Below the pieces are notes generated by a model that saw nothing but the letters and a program-made list of their open reading frames with translations, was not told the origin of the DNA and ran no database searches. Positions 30,054 to 38,086 of a stretch of 54,216 bases of DNA are shown here, piece by piece (positions within the stretch are counted from its first letter, which is position 1; the number at the start of each line of letters is the position of its first letter). The stretch is from Loktanella sp. (lineage in GTDB: Bacteria > Pseudomonadota > Alphaproteobacteria > Rhodobacterales > Rhodobacteraceae). The stretch covers positions 1 to 54,216 of the forward strand of contig JAIVHI010000168.1 of the NCBI GenBank assembly GCA_020201155.1, in the 5' to 3' direction. Made by a program: the position numbers and the translations under genes.

Positions 30054-31034
30054 TCAGCGCATTTCGGCGCGCGCTTGGCGAATGTTCTGAACCATGACCG
30101 GGGTCACGATCAGCATGATGACGATGGCAACGGCCGTGGCCCGCCCGTCGTCGCGGAACATGAATTGCATCATGTAGCTGGGCAAAATCTGCGTGTTAAA
30201 GTTGCCGCCTGTCATGGCGTAGACGATGTCGAACACCTTGAGCACGAGGATCGTCGTCGTGGTGAAGACCACGATGATCGTGTTCGTCACCTGCGGCACC
30301 TGGATCTTGAAGAACACCTGGAACGGATTCGCGCCGTCGATGATCGCGGCTTCGATGGTTTCTTCGGGGATCCCGCGCAGGGCGGCCGACAGGATCACCA
30401 TGGCGAAGCCGGTCTGAACCCAGATCAGAATGACCATGAGGAAGATGTTGTTCCAGAAGGCCACCTGCAGCACGTCGAGCGGCGCCGCCCCGAAGAGGTT
30501 CACGCGCAGGGCGTTGATGACACCCAACTCGGGGTCGATGGCGTAGACGAACTTCCAGATCAGCGACGCGCCGACGAAAGAGATCGCCATCGGCATGAAG
30601 ATCAGCGATTTGGCGATATTGCCCCAGCGCAGCTTGTCGGTCAGCTGCGCGATCAGAAGGCCCAGGAAGGTCGAAACCGAAGGCACGACAAGCGCCCAAA
30701 GCACGTTGTTGAAGAATGCGGTTCTGAACTCGGACGAGGCGAACATCGTCGTATAGTTGGTGAACCCGATGAAATCCGCGCCGGACCGGTTGAAAAGCGA
30801 CCGGTAGAACGAACCGATCACCGGATAAACGAGATAAAGAGACAGCGCGATGATCGTTGGCGCCATGAAAAGCCACGGGCGGATCGTGTTCGCGCGGTTG
30901 ATGTTGCGAGAGGTGTTCGGACCCTTTGCGGGAAACAGCACCTTATCGAGAAAGGCGTTGGACGCGATGAAGTAGAGAAAGATACCCCCGACACCGATCG
31001 CGATCGTAATGAGGCCCTGAAAAATCGGATTCAT
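30054..31034 (-). CDS. aglF: Alpha-glucoside ABC transporter, permease AglF
   Basis: A 326-residue MalF-type permease with about seven helices and the EAA loop IEAAIIDGANPFQVFFKIQV. Typical AglF start MNPIFQGLITIAIGVGGIF. ATG 31034 is preferred because GGGAGGGG lies 7 nt upstream; an in-frame extension to 31088 crosses the hairpin and lacks a ribosome site. Pairs with AglG to form the pore. Confidence 0.9.
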   Translation of the reverse strand: MNPIFQGLITIAIGVGGIFLYFIASNAFLDKVLFPAKGPNTSRNINRANTIRPWLFMAPTIIALSLYLVYPVIGSFYRSLFNRSGADFIGFTNYTTMFASSEFRTAFFNNVLWALVVPSVSTFLGLLIAQLTDKLRWGNIAKSLIFMPMAISFVGASLIWKFVYAIDPELGVINALRVNLFGAAPLDVLQVAFWNNIFLMVILIWVQTGFAMVILSAALRGIPEETIEAAIIDGANPFQVFFKIQVPQVTNTIIVVFTTTTILVLKVFDIVYAMTGGNFNTQILPSYMMQFMFRDDGRATAVAIVIMLIVTPVMVQNIRQARAEMR

Positions 31035-31087
31035 GCGCGTCCCCTCCCAAGTCGCACGGCCAGATTGGTTCTGGCGCCGGAGTAACA

Positions 31088-31111
31088 TTGGGCCACCCTT
31101 GGGTGGCCCAA
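31088..31111 (-). other. Intercistronic hairpin between aglE and aglF
   Basis: TTGGGCCACCC and GGGTGGCCCAA form a perfect 11-bp stem with a 2-nt loop as written, 33 nt after the aglE stop on the minus strand. No T-run follows. It mirrors the frcB-frcC hairpin in place and design. Confidence 0.72.
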
Positions 31112-31144
31112 ATCAATACTTATTTAACCATACACATCAGAGCC

Positions 31145-32509
31145 TTACTGGATTTCTTCCCAGCGGGCCTGAATGGCGTCTGCCACGGACTGGGCGTCCG
31201 CACCCGTCGTGTAGTCGACCATGCCGGTCCAGAACGCATTGGTGCCGATCTCGCCCGGCATCAGGTCGGACCCGTCGAAACGGAACGACGTGGCCGTCGT
31301 CAGGATCTCACCCAAGGCGCGCTGAACGTCCGACGTGTAGATGTCGAGGTTCGCATCCTGATGCGGTGACAGGAACTGACCTTGTGCCATCATGATCTCG
31401 TGCGCGATGGGGGTGCCCAGGAACTCGAGGAAGCCCGTGGTCACGTCACGGTCGTTGGTCGGCGATGCGATACCACCGGAACCCAGAACCGGGCGACCCA
31501 GCTCTTCGTTTGCTTCGAACGGCGGGAAGTAGAAGAACTCCACGTCCGTGCCCGCTTCGACATCATCGGGGAAGAAGATCGGGATGAATGACGCCTGTTT
31601 GTGCATGTAGCAGGCAGGCGGAAAGTCGAACATGCCGTCGGGGCTGTCGCGGAAGTCGGTTGTCGCGGCAGCCGCGGGGCCGCCATCGACGAAACCGTCG
31701 GTCAGCGCGTACATGCCGTACTGCTCGATCGCATTCACGACGATCGGGTCGTTGAACGGCAGATCGTTTGACACCCAGCGGTCGTAGTCCTCAAGGGACG
31801 CGGTGCGCAGCATCATGTCCTCGACCCAGTCGGTCGCGGGCCAGCCCGTCGCGGCACCGGATCCCAGACCGATGCACCAGGGCGTGCCGCCCTCGTCCAC
31901 GATCTGCTGGGACAGGGCCATCAGCTCTTCCTGCGTTTCGGGAATATCGTAGCCGGCTTCCTCGAACTGCTCTGGAACGTACCAGACAAGCGACTTCACG
32001 TCGGTGCCGAAAAAGATGCCGAAAACGTCCTCTTCGCCGTCGGCACCGGGATAGGTGGCCAGCTGGTTCCAGCTTTCACCGGCAGCATAGTTGTCGAGCA
32101 TGAAGCCGTCGAGGCTATCGGCCACCGGCACCAGCACGCCTTGGCTGGCAAGGTCCTTGGCCAGACCGGGCTGCGGGAACAGCGCCACGTCGGGCAGACC
32201 ACCGGCCTGACCGGCGATCACGATGTCCTGCTCGAAGCTTTCAGAGCCGGAATAGTTCACGGTCGCGCCCGTCGCATCCGCGAAATAGGCGTAAAGGTTG
32301 CGATAGCGCTGCGCGTCGTCACCGGTGGTGGCACCGGTCACATCCATGGTTTCGCCGGAATAGTCGTGTTCGGCTGCGAATGCGTCGAGAGCGTCCCAGC
32401 TGAAATCACCATCGCCCTTCGGATAAAGCAGGTCCTGTGCAAAAGCACTGGTTGCCCCGAGGGCTACGACAAGTGTCGCTGCGCTGACGAGTGTTCTCTT
32501 GGTCTGCAT
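31145..32509 (-). CDS. aglE: Alpha-glucoside ABC transporter, periplasmic binding protein
   Basis: A 454-residue binding protein of the maltose-binding type. Signal peptide MQTKRTLVSAATLVVALGAT followed by SAFA, cut after residue 24; mature start QDLLYPKGDGDFSWDALDAF. Ligand-binding features include WCIGLGSGAATGWPATDW and PPACYMHKQASFIPIFFPDD. GGAGGAAAAGA precedes ATG 32509; the longer in-frame start at 32578 crosses an operator-like region and is rejected. First gene of aglEFGAK. Confidence 0.92.
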   Translation of the reverse strand: MQTKRTLVSAATLVVALGATSAFAQDLLYPKGDGDFSWDALDAFAAEHDYSGETMDVTGATTGDDAQRYRNLYAYFADATGATVNYSGSESFEQDIVIAGQAGGLPDVALFPQPGLAKDLASQGVLVPVADSLDGFMLDNYAAGESWNQLATYPGADGEEDVFGIFFGTDVKSLVWYVPEQFEEAGYDIPETQEELMALSQQIVDEGGTPWCIGLGSGAATGWPATDWVEDMMLRTASLEDYDRWVSNDLPFNDPIVVNAIEQYGMYALTDGFVDGGPAAAATTDFRDSPDGMFDFPPACYMHKQASFIPIFFPDDVEAGTDVEFFYFPPFEANEELGRPVLGSGGIASPTNDRDVTTGFLEFLGTPIAHEIMMAQGQFLSPHQDANLDIYTSDVQRALGEILTTATSFRFDGSDLMPGEIGTNAFWTGMVDYTTGADAQSVADAIQARWEEIQ

Positions 32510-32561
32510 TCTTTTCCTCCCTGAATGCTGAAACTTCGGGCAAAGCATAATCCGCCTTCCA

Positions 32562-32592
32562 AAGCGGTTGCAATACACCGTAATCGTTTACG
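32562..32592. promoter_or_regulatory. Two LacI-type operator motifs upstream of aglE
   Basis: CGTAATCGTTTACG (32579-32592) and AAGCGGTT (32562-32569) both contain the LacI-family core AAnCGnTT, with centres 20 bp apart. They lie 53-83 bp upstream of aglE. In rhizobia the agl operon is controlled by LacI-type AglR, but no LacI-family gene occurs in this window. Confidence 0.55.
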
Positions 32593-32637
32593 AAAATAAA
32601 GATTTTCAACTATTCGGGGGATATTCGCCTGTCAACT

Positions 32638-32665
32638 GACGGCGCGCATCATGGCGCGCGCCGTC
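32638..32665 (-). terminator. Hairpin downstream of xylB
   Basis: GACGGCGCGC and GCGCGCCGTC pair perfectly (10 bp) around an 8-nt loop, 40 bp beyond the xylB stop. There is no T-run, so termination is only suggested by place; it could separate xylB from aglE, which are transcribed in the same direction. Confidence 0.5.
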
Positions 32666-32705
32666 TGGCCGTTGGCGCTAACAGGTCGCGAGAATCAGTT
32701 TGGCG

Positions 32706-34157
32706 TCACTGCACCGCTGCGATCGCCGGGTAAGTGGCGCGGAACGCGGCATAGGCGGCATCGAACGCGGCCGCTTTTTCCGCGACCGGCGCGATGATCT
32801 CGCTCGTGGCGGGTGCTGTCATGATCGCGTCCGGGTCCCGACCGGTCACTGCCGCCATGCCAAGCCTTGCCGCACCAAGGGCTGCGCCGAACTCGCTGCC
32901 CGCCGGCAGGTGTAGCGGGACACCAAGAACGGTGGCGATCATCTGCAGCCAGTAGCGCGATCCCGTCCCGCCGCCGATTGCGGTCAGGGCATCGAGTTGC
33001 GCGCCGGTGCCCTTGAGCGCCTCGAAGCTGTCACGCAGACCAAAGGCCACGCCTTCCAGCACTGCGCGGGTCATGTCGTCCCGCGTGGTCGAGGCGGACA
33101 GGCCCGTAAAGCTGCCGCGGATATCGGCGTCGTTGTGCGGCGTGCGTTCGCCCGACAGGTAAGGCAGGAACCGCACCTTGCCCGGCGCCTGCAAGTCGTC
33201 GCCCAGCGCTGCAGTGAGCTCTGCGGGCTTGGTGCCGGTGATCCGCGCCAGCCAGTTCAGGCTGTCGGTGGCGGACAACATGACCCCCATCTGGTACCAC
33301 CGGCCCGGAACCGCGTGGCAAAAGGTATGAAGCGCGGTTTCGGGCGCAGGGCGATAGCCGTCACGCGCTGCAAGCAGCACCCCCGAAGTGCCAAGCGACA
33401 CAAAGCCCTGCCCCTCGGCCATCGCGCCGATCCCACAGGCGGCGGCGGCATTGTCGCCCGCCCCGCCCGCGACTGTCACAGGCTCTGTCAGCCCCCATCG
33501 CGCAGCCAGATCACTGCGCAGCTGTCCCGCAGCTTCCGAACCCTCGACCAGTTTCGGCATCTGGTCACGGCGCATATGGCCCGCATCCAGCAGGAGATCC
33601 GACCAGTCGCGCGCGCCCACGTCCAGCCAGGACGTGCCGGCACTGTCGGACATATCGGCCACGTGATCGCCGGTCAGATAATAGTTGAGGTAGGCCGCAG
33701 GCAGCAGAACCTTGGCGACCTTGGCATAGGTCTCGGGCTCGTTCTTGCGCACCCATTCCAGCTTGGGTGCGGTGAAGCCCGGAAAGACGATGTTGCCGGA
33801 CAGGTCGCGCACCTTTTGCGTTGCATCGAGGGTCGCGGCCTCGGCATGGCTTCGGGTGTCGTTCCACAGGATGCAGGGCCGCAGGACAGCGTTCCTGTCG
33901 TCCAGAAGTGTCGCGCCATGCATGTGGCCCGCCACCCCGATGCCCCGCAGTTCCTTGAAGGCAGGCTGGCTGTCGCGCAGTTCCCCGATCGCACCGTCAA
34001 GAGCGACGATCCAGTCCGCAGGGCCCTGTTCGGACCAACCGGGGTGCGGATTATCGACATCGTAGTGCCGCTCGGTCGATGCAATCGGCTGCCCAGTGTC
34101 ATCCACCAAAAGCGTGCGGAGGCCAGAAGTGCCAAGATCAATTCCAAGATAGCTCAT
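32706..34157 (-). CDS. xylB: Xylulokinase (FGGY family)
   Basis: A 483-residue FGGY sugar kinase that phosphorylates D-xylulose. N-terminal phosphate-binding motif YLGIDLGTSGLRTLLVD, GHMHGATLLDDRNAVLRPCI, ILWNDTRS, central GGAGDNAAAACGIG and C-terminal adenosine motif AIGGGTGSRYWLQ. AAGGACA precedes ATG 34157; the in-frame extension to 34559 overlaps the divergent gene and is rejected. No xylose isomerase or transporter is adjacent; a different ketopentose substrate is possible. Confidence 0.88.
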   Translation of the reverse strand: MSYLGIDLGTSGLRTLLVDDTGQPIASTERHYDVDNPHPGWSEQGPADWIVALDGAIGELRDSQPAFKELRGIGVAGHMHGATLLDDRNAVLRPCILWNDTRSHAEAATLDATQKVRDLSGNIVFPGFTAPKLEWVRKNEPETYAKVAKVLLPAAYLNYYLTGDHVADMSDSAGTSWLDVGARDWSDLLLDAGHMRRDQMPKLVEGSEAAGQLRSDLAARWGLTEPVTVAGGAGDNAAAACGIGAMAEGQGFVSLGTSGVLLAARDGYRPAPETALHTFCHAVPGRWYQMGVMLSATDSLNWLARITGTKPAELTAALGDDLQAPGKVRFLPYLSGERTPHNDADIRGSFTGLSASTTRDDMTRAVLEGVAFGLRDSFEALKGTGAQLDALTAIGGGTGSRYWLQMIATVLGVPLHLPAGSEFGAALGAARLGMAAVTGRDPDAIMTAPATSEIIAPVAEKAAAFDAAYAAFRATYPAIAAVQ

Positions 34158-34479
34158 TGCGTGTCCTTCCCGGTCGCATTTTGATTTTCGACGGCTTGCT
34201 GCGCCAGTTGCCCCTGATGTGACACGTTTTGCATGGAAGGACGATCCACTTTTTGTCGCCCTTAGGTTGTGCCACCTCTTTTGCATCGCCCAGCGCACAA
34301 CCGATCGAAACAGCTGATCGTCGCAGGTCCCATGTCGCATGCAACGCGGGCGAAGTTGCGCGGAAATGCGGCGCATGTTCGGACCAGTGGCCGTCATCCC
34401 TGTTTCGGTCATCTTCACCGTTGCAAACAGACCGACTTTTGTCGTCTGGTCCGGGAAAGACGTGGAAGAGGACAGCCAC
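34158..34479. other. 322-bp divergent intergenic region between xylB and the HisD-family gene
   Basis: No gene is supportable here; in-frame extensions of both neighbours run through it but lack ribosome sites and family similarity. It should hold two divergent promoters. The only structure seen is a short CGAC-TTTT-GTCG inverted repeat at about 34432-34443; a similar ACTTTTTGTCG lies near 34248. No known riboswitch is recognised. Confidence 0.6.
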
Positions 34480-35787
34480 ATGGCCCGCAGGTATTTGAAG
34501 AAAGCCGTGCTGACACCGCAGTCGGACGCAACGCAGGTCGGCGATACCGTCCGCAGCATCCTGGCCGATATCGAAGCGGGAGGTGATGCCGCGGCTCTGT
34601 CCTATGCCGCCAAGCTCGACGGCTACACCGGCGATGTGATCCTGTCCCCCGCCGACATCGAGGCCGCGATCAGTCAGGTGCCCGAGACGTTGAAGGCCGA
34701 TATCCGCTTTGCCCACGATAACGTGCGGCGCTTTGCGGAAATGCAGCGCACGACCATCGGCGATTCGGAGATGGAGCTGTCGCCGGGCTTCGTGGCCGGT
34801 CAGCGCACGATACCGGTCGACGCGGCGGGCTGCTATATTCCGGGCGGACGCTATAGCCACGTGGCCAGTGCCGTCATGACGGTCACCACGGCCAAGGTTG
34901 CGGGGTGTGCCCATGTCACGGCCTGTTCCCCGCCCCGACCGGGATCGGGCGTGCCCCCTGCGATTGTCTACGCGGCCCACCTGTGCGGGGCCGATTGCAT
35001 CATGGCGATGGGCGGCGTGCAGGCCATCGCGGCGATGACATTTGGCCTCTTCGGGCTGCCCAAGTCGAAGATCCTCGTCGGACCGGGCAATCAGTATGTC
35101 GCCGAGGCAAAGCGTATCCTGTTCGGGCGCGTGGGCATCGACATGGTGGCAGGGCCGACGGACAGCCTGATTCTGGCGGACCGGACGGCGGATGCGCTGA
35201 TCGTCGCCACCGATCTCGTCAGTCAGGCCGAGCATGGCTACAATTCGCCCGTCTGGCTGGTCACCGACGATCAGGCGCTGGCCGAACGGGTCATGGAGAT
35301 CGTTCCGGGCCTCATCGCAAAGCTGCCGCAACCGAACCGGGACAGCGCCGCCGCCGCATGGCGCGACTATGCCGAGGTGATCCTCTGCGCCGACCGCGCC
35401 GAGATGGCGGCCTGTTCGGACGATTATGCACCAGAGCACCTGACCGTGCAGGCCGCCGATCTGGATTGGTGGCTGGACAGGCTGGTGTCCTACGGATCGC
35501 TGTTTCTGGGCGAGGAGACGACCGTGGCCTATGGCGACAAGGCTGCCGGCACGAATCACGTGCTGCCCACATCGGGTGCAGCCGGCTACACAGGTGGCCT
35601 GAGCGTCCACAAGTTCATGAAGTTCGTGACATGGCAGCGCGCCACCCGCGACGGATCACGCCGGGTGGCCGAGGCCACCGCGCGCATATCGCGGCTGGAG
35701 GGCATGGAAGGGCACGCCCGCTCTGCGGACGTGCGGCTGGCCAAGTATTTCCCCCGCGAGACCTTCGATCTGACCGGTGAGCCCTAG
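34480..35787 (+). CDS. Histidinol dehydrogenase-family zinc dehydrogenase (HpsN-like)
   Basis: A 435-residue NAD-dependent dehydrogenase of the HisD fold. Zinc-site residues are kept: Gln and His in VSQAEHGYNS, Asp in YGDKAAGTNHVLPT and the C-terminal His in MEGHARSADVR; the His-rich PEHLTV is also present. No histidine-biosynthesis gene is near, and sequence such as AGCYIPGGRYSHVASAVMTV resembles catabolic members such as sulfopropanediol dehydrogenase HpsN. True substrate unknown. AGAGGA precedes ATG 34480. Divergent from xylB, and its stop overlaps the convergent hemN stop. Confidence 0.68.
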   Translation: MARRYLKKAVLTPQSDATQVGDTVRSILADIEAGGDAAALSYAAKLDGYTGDVILSPADIEAAISQVPETLKADIRFAHDNVRRFAEMQRTTIGDSEMELSPGFVAGQRTIPVDAAGCYIPGGRYSHVASAVMTVTTAKVAGCAHVTACSPPRPGSGVPPAIVYAAHLCGADCIMAMGGVQAIAAMTFGLFGLPKSKILVGPGNQYVAEAKRILFGRVGIDMVAGPTDSLILADRTADALIVATDLVSQAEHGYNSPVWLVTDDQALAERVMEIVPGLIAKLPQPNRDSAAAAWRDYAEVILCADRAEMAACSDDYAPEHLTVQAADLDWWLDRLVSYGSLFLGEETTVAYGDKAAGTNHVLPTSGAAGYTGGLSVHKFMKFVTWQRATRDGSRRVAEATARISRLEGMEGHARSADVRLAKYFPRETFDLTGEP

Positions 35788-37136
35788 ATCGCGACCGCGT
35801 GGGCCGCGCCCTGCGTGCTGAACGTGTCGAGAGCATGGGCCACGATCCGTGCAAGAGGTTGAGCGGGTGCGGGCAATACATAGTCGGCGTCGATCTTGTT
35901 CAGGACATCACCGAACTGTTCGATCAGTTGAAGGCGCGTGCGTTCGATCTCGGCGGTCTGCTGCGGGAAATCCGCAGCCAGAGCCTTGGGGCGGAAGGCG
36001 AAGCTGCACATCAGGTCTTCGACCATCCGCGCCACCAATCGGTCCAGCGCCGTCATCTCGTAGCCCCTGTGCCCCGCCAGACCACCGGTTGCGATGCGTT
36101 CGTGGTAGGCCGAGGTCGCGACGGCGTTCTGCACGTATCCGCCACGGAACTGCGAAATGGCCGAGGCCCCAAGGCCGATCAGCGTTTCATCCGTGTCGTC
36201 CGTGTAGCCCTGAAAGTTCCGCCGCAGGCGGCCTTCACCCTGCGCGCGGGCAAGCGAATCGGTGGGCCGGGCAAAATGGTCGATCCCGACAGCCGTATAG
36301 CCCGCCGCTTCGAAGGCAAGGCGCGCCCGCTCGGCCAGCGCGAAACGCACGTGCGTATCCGGGAGAGCCTCTTCGTCGATCATGACCTGACGTTTCGACA
36401 TCCACGGGACATGGGCATAACCGTAGATCGCCAAGCGGTCGGGCGAGAGGGCCAGAACATGCTCGAGTGTCGCATCGAAGCTTTCGGGGGTCTGGCAAGG
36501 CAGGCCGTAAAGCAGATCGACATTGATGCTGGGCACGCCCTGATCGCGCAGAAAGTCGATGACATGGCGCGTCTCTGCGACACTTTGCTGGCGGCCGATC
36601 GCAGCCTGAACGAGCGGGGAAAAATCCTGCACGCCGATGCTGGCACGGTTCAGCCCGTAATCCACAAGCGTTTTCAATAGCGGATCCGAGGCTTCAGTCG
36701 GGTCGATTTCGACCGAAAATTCGCAATCGTCGTCACGTTCGAAGGCAGCAAAGACCGCATCCAGCAACAGCCGCATCAGTTTGCATGACAGGATCGTGGG
36801 GGTGCCGCCGCCGAGATGTAGCCGTGACAGGCGCACATTGGGAAGAAGCTTGCGCACTTCGGTAATTTCTTTCAGCAGTGTCCGCAGGTAGGTTTCGACC
36901 GGTCGCAGCGTCCGGGTGCCCTGCGTCCGGCAGGCGCAGAACCAGCACAGCCGCTTGCAAAAGGGAATGTGGATATAAAGCGATATCGCCTCGCCATCGC
37001 GAACGGCAGAGAGCCAGTCGTGCTGATGGCGCTGGCCTTCGCCCGCGCGGAAATGGTTCGCGGGGGGATAGCTGGTGTAGCGGGGGACGCGCAGGTCAAA
37101 CAGGCCGTGGCGTTCGAGTTGATGTAGTGTGTCCAT
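35784..37136 (-). CDS. hemN: Oxygen-independent coproporphyrinogen III oxidase
   Basis: A 450-residue radical-SAM enzyme that decarboxylates coproporphyrinogen III without oxygen, for haem (or bacteriochlorophyll) synthesis. Start MDTLHQLERHGLFDLRVPRY, then PRYTSYPPANHF, radical-SAM Cys motif CKRLCWFC, HLGGGTPT and a C-terminal HemN domain. Start 37136 fits family N-termini; ATG 37151 and longer forms are possible. An FNR box lies about 35 bp upstream, fitting FnrL induction at low oxygen. Confidence 0.92.
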   Translation of the reverse strand: MDTLHQLERHGLFDLRVPRYTSYPPANHFRAGEGQRHQHDWLSAVRDGEAISLYIHIPFCKRLCWFCACRTQGTRTLRPVETYLRTLLKEITEVRKLLPNVRLSRLHLGGGTPTILSCKLMRLLLDAVFAAFERDDDCEFSVEIDPTEASDPLLKTLVDYGLNRASIGVQDFSPLVQAAIGRQQSVAETRHVIDFLRDQGVPSINVDLLYGLPCQTPESFDATLEHVLALSPDRLAIYGYAHVPWMSKRQVMIDEEALPDTHVRFALAERARLAFEAAGYTAVGIDHFARPTDSLARAQGEGRLRRNFQGYTDDTDETLIGLGASAISQFRGGYVQNAVATSAYHERIATGGLAGHRGYEMTALDRLVARMVEDLMCSFAFRPKALAADFPQQTAEIERTRLQLIEQFGDVLNKIDADYVLPAPAQPLARIVAHALDTFSTQGAAHAVAI

Positions 37137-37170
37137 TTCACTAGAGTGCATCTCAGACCTGACCCTGACT

Positions 37171-37184
37171 TTGACGCAGATCAA
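37171..37184. promoter_or_regulatory. FNR box between hemN and fnrL
   Basis: TTGACGCAGATCAA matches the FNR consensus TTGAT-N4-ATCAA at all but one position. It is upstream of hemN and ends 5 bp before the fnrL ATG. For a class II site the hemN start of transcription would fall near 37136. For fnrL a site over the leader suggests negative autoregulation. Confidence 0.8.
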
Positions 37185-37189
37185 GCCAC

Positions 37190-37918
37190 ATGACCGTATT
37201 GCTCGATTCCCCTGTGAAATGTTCCTCTTGCCCCATCAGGCACAGGGCGGTCTGCGCGCGATGTGACGAGGACGAACTGTCGATCCTGGAAGGCATGAAG
37301 TCCTACCGTACCTTCGAGGCCGGACAGCTGATTCTGTGGCGTGGCGAACCTTTGACCTACGTCGCCTCGGTCGTGCATGGTGTCGCCTCTTTGTCCAAGA
37401 CGCTGGAGGACGGGCGCACGCAGATGGTCGGGCTGTTGCTGCCCTCCGACTTCATCGGTCGCCCCGGTCGCGACGAGATCGAATTCGACGTGACCGCGAC
37501 GACGGATGTGACGCTTTGCTGCTTCGACCGCGCGCCCTTCGAACGTCTGGTGGATGAGACCCCCCACGTCGCCCAGCGCCTGATGGAGCTGGCCCTGGAC
37601 GAGCTTGACGCGGCCCGCGACTGGATGCTGCTTCTGGGTCGCAAGACCGCCCGCGAAAAGATCGCGACCTTCATCGAAATGCTGGCACGTCGCAGTCATT
37701 CAGAGAATGTCCTGACGACAAAAGTCGTGCTTCCCATGACCCGCGACCAGATCGCCAACTACCTTGGATTGACGCTGGAAACGGTCAGCCGTCAGTTCAA
37801 TGCCCTCAAGAAAGACGGCATCATTTCCCTGACCGACCGCCGCCATGTCGACGTTCTGGACTACGCCGCGCTTCACGAAGCGACAGGTGACGATGCCGAC
37901 GGCGGCGTGTTGAGCTGA
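37190..37918 (+). CDS. fnrL: FNR-type oxygen-sensing regulator FnrL
   Basis: A 242-residue CRP/FNR-family activator. The 4Fe-4S cysteines are Cys14, Cys22 and Cys25 or Cys11 near the N-terminus (KCSSCPIRHRAVCARC), plus an internal Cys in TLCCFDRAPF. A cyclic-nucleotide-like beta barrel follows, then the dimer helix and a helix-turn-helix (MTRDQIANYLGLTLETVSRQ) with the ETVSR recognition motif for TTGAT half-sites. Downstream cco genes carry matching boxes. ATG at 37190; a ribosome site is poor (CAAGCCAC), overlapping the FNR box region. Confidence 0.95.
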   Translation: MTVLLDSPVKCSSCPIRHRAVCARCDEDELSILEGMKSYRTFEAGQLILWRGEPLTYVASVVHGVASLSKTLEDGRTQMVGLLLPSDFIGRPGRDEIEFDVTATTDVTLCCFDRAPFERLVDETPHVAQRLMELALDELDAARDWMLLLGRKTAREKIATFIEMLARRSHSENVLTTKVVLPMTRDQIANYLGLTLETVSRQFNALKKDGIISLTDRRHVDVLDYAALHEATGDDADGGVLS

Positions 37919-37993
37919 CACACAGACGCGCCGGCTGTCCCTGTTCGAGCGGGCAGAAACAGGTGCAACAAATGCCGCACCCCGCATCGTGAT

Positions 37994-38007
37994 TTGACCC
38001 AAATCAA
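37994..38007 (+). promoter_or_regulatory. FNR box upstream of ccoN
   Basis: TTGACCCAAATCAA, identical to the box before ccoG. Its centre at 38000.5 predicts transcription from about 38042 (class II, -41.5), giving a 45-nt leader before ccoN. A weak -10 (CTTAGG, 38028-38033) fits. Confidence 0.85.
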
Positions 38008-38086
38008 AGTGACATCTGCGCAGACCGCTTAGGCAGACTGCGGACAGGGCGCCCTTTCTGCGTCCGGATGCAAGAGGTTCGGGGAC

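Noticed and set aside
34480-35787. Naming the HisD-family gene hisD
   Set aside because: No histidine-biosynthesis genes adjoin it, and its text is closer to catabolic members; a firm symbol would mislead.
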